Source: Schwartzia sp. (in: firmicutes)
Lineage (GTDB): Bacteria; Bacillota; Negativicutes; Selenomonadales; Selenomonadaceae
Length of the DNA stretch: 6,105 nt
Direction: 5' to 3'
Assembly: GCA_024691625.1 (NCBI GenBank)
Contig: JAILNL010000062.1
Coordinates: forward strand, 1 to 6,105
The position numbers were made by a program, and so were the translations under genes. Below the pieces are notes generated by a model that saw only the letters and a program-made list of their open reading frames with translations, ran no database searches and had not been told where the DNA came from. This document shows positions 5,314 through 6,105 of the stretch, one piece after another. Each line of letters starts with the position of its first letter. The first letter of the stretch is position 1.

Positions 5314-6105
5314 ATGAAAAAGAAGTTTATTGCGATGCTGATGGCGGCGATGGCTGTCGGAGCAACGTCCACGACGTTTGCGGCGGCAAATCCTTTCGAG
5401 GATGTGGCTGCTGACCACTGGGCTTATGATGCGGTTGCGCAGCTTGCTGCGGACGGAGTCATTGAGGGCTATGGTGACGGTACATTCCGCGGCGAGCAGG
5501 AAATCACGCGCTATGAAATGGCGCAGATGGTTGCCCGCGCCATGGCAAAGAGCGGCGTATCTGCAGCTGACAGGGCTATGATCGACAAACTGGCAGCAGA
5601 GTTCGCTGATGAACTCAACGCTCTCGGAGTTCGGGTGTCTGCTCTTGAGAAAAAGGTGGACAACGTAAAGTGGACGGGACGCGTCCGGTATCGGTATATC
5701 AGTCAGCGCGCAAAAAATGATGCTAAATTTTGGGGAATGGATGATACTGCTGAGCACAAGAATCACACAAACACCAATCAGGTGCTGTTGCGTCTTGAGC
5801 CTACAATGACAATCAACAAGCACTGGGTAGGAAAGGCACGTATCGATTACGGCCAGCCGGACAACATGGATACAGCGAAGAATGATACCAGGGCAACTGT
5901 GGACCGTATTTATGTAGAGGGTACGTACGGCAATGCGGTTATTGACCTGGGGAAATTCCCTCATGCCACGGCTGCTGACTATGGCATGACTTACGATTAC
6001 AAGGTTTCCGGAGGTAAGCTGACATTTGGCAAGGATATCAAGGTAGGAGCTACTGTAGGCCGTATACAGCTTGAGGAAATGAAAGCATTCAGAACAGGTT
6101 ATTGG
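5314..6105 (+). CDS. SLH-domain outer-membrane porin (OmpM/Mep45-like), 3' end missing
   Basis: The frame is open from ATG 5314 to the last base, giving the first 264 residues. Residues 1-23/25 form a Sec signal peptide (MKKKF, then a hydrophobic core, cleavage near TFA-AA). An SLH domain follows at about 26-78, with FEDVAADHWAYDAV, GVIEGYGDGTFR and ITRYEMAQM. A short heptad-like segment (about 86-118, DKLAAEFADEL and VSALEKKVDNV) leads into alternating strands from WTGRVRYRYIS, the expected start of a beta-barrel. In Negativicutes such proteins are abundant porins whose SLH domain binds polyamine-modified peptidoglycan and anchors the outer membrane. Start choice: ATG 5314 gives a standard signal peptide but lies 12 bases after AAGGAG (5296-5301). 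ATG 5302, in frame, touches the ribosome site and is unlikely. The family is well supported; pore specificity is unknown. Confidence 0.9.
   Translation, partial: MKKKFIAMLMAAMAVGATSTTFAAANPFEDVAADHWAYDAVAQLAADGVIEGYGDGTFRGEQEITRYEMAQMVARAMAKSGVSAADRAMIDKLAAEFADELNALGVRVSALEKKVDNVKWTGRVRYRYISQRAKNDAKFWGMDDTAEHKNHTNTNQVLLRLEPTMTINKHWVGKARIDYGQPDNMDTAKNDTRATVDRIYVEGTYGNAVIDLGKFPHATAADYGMTYDYKVSGGKLTFGKDIKVGATVGRIQLEEMKAFRTGYW

Noticed and set aside
5287..5964. 225-codon minus-strand frame opposite the porin
   Set aside because: The sense frame encodes a signal peptide and SLH domain and is open to the window end; the antisense product is unlike any family.

Overview
The window looks like part of a Negativicutes chromosome (Selenomonas/Mitsuokella/Veillonella-type Firmicutes with an outer membrane). 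The strongest sign is the truncated gene at the right end. It encodes a signal peptide, one SLH domain, a short coiled coil and the start of a beta-barrel, which is the OmpM/Mep45 plan that ties the outer membrane to peptidoglycan in this class. The metabolic genes resemble Firmicutes versions (Bacillus-type NagA and NagB). All genes read on the + strand. The genus is an inference; no rRNA or other marker is present.

Layout. Positions 1-3671 form a tightly packed amino-sugar operon: the possible end of an upstream gene, an unrecognised 97-residue protein (24-317), a ROK-family sugar kinase (314-1213), nagB (1255-1998), nagA (2011-3201) and a stand-alone PTS EIIA of the glucose/GlcNAc type (3201-3671). 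Several junctions overlap by 1-4 bases and no gap exceeds 41 bases. The operon ends at a strong intrinsic terminator (3686-3724). A separate unit follows at once. A promoter overlapping the end of the terminator drives an MFS transporter (3795-5129) of the NiaP/putative metabolite:H+ symporter type. An AT-rich regulatory stretch (5130-5313) has no gene but carries a 12-base direct repeat with a 20-base period and a likely extended -10 promoter. It leads to the SLH porin (5314 to the window end, incomplete).

How the genes work together. NagA deacetylates GlcNAc-6-P and NagB converts GlcN-6-P to fructose-6-P and ammonia. GlcNAc-6-P can come from the ROK kinase acting on free internal sugar, or from a PTS fed by the EIIA. 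Having both in one operon suggests two entry routes, for example cell-wall recycling and PTS uptake. No PTS membrane component is visible. The MFS gene is a neighbour, but it has its own promoter, so its link to amino sugars is unproven.

I see no CRISPR array, insertion sequence, tRNA/rRNA or clearly new multi-gene system. The most interesting items are the unknown small protein coupled to the kinase, the kinase's missing zinc motif, the paired repeats before the porin, and the compact terminator/promoter/palindrome arrangement before the transporter.
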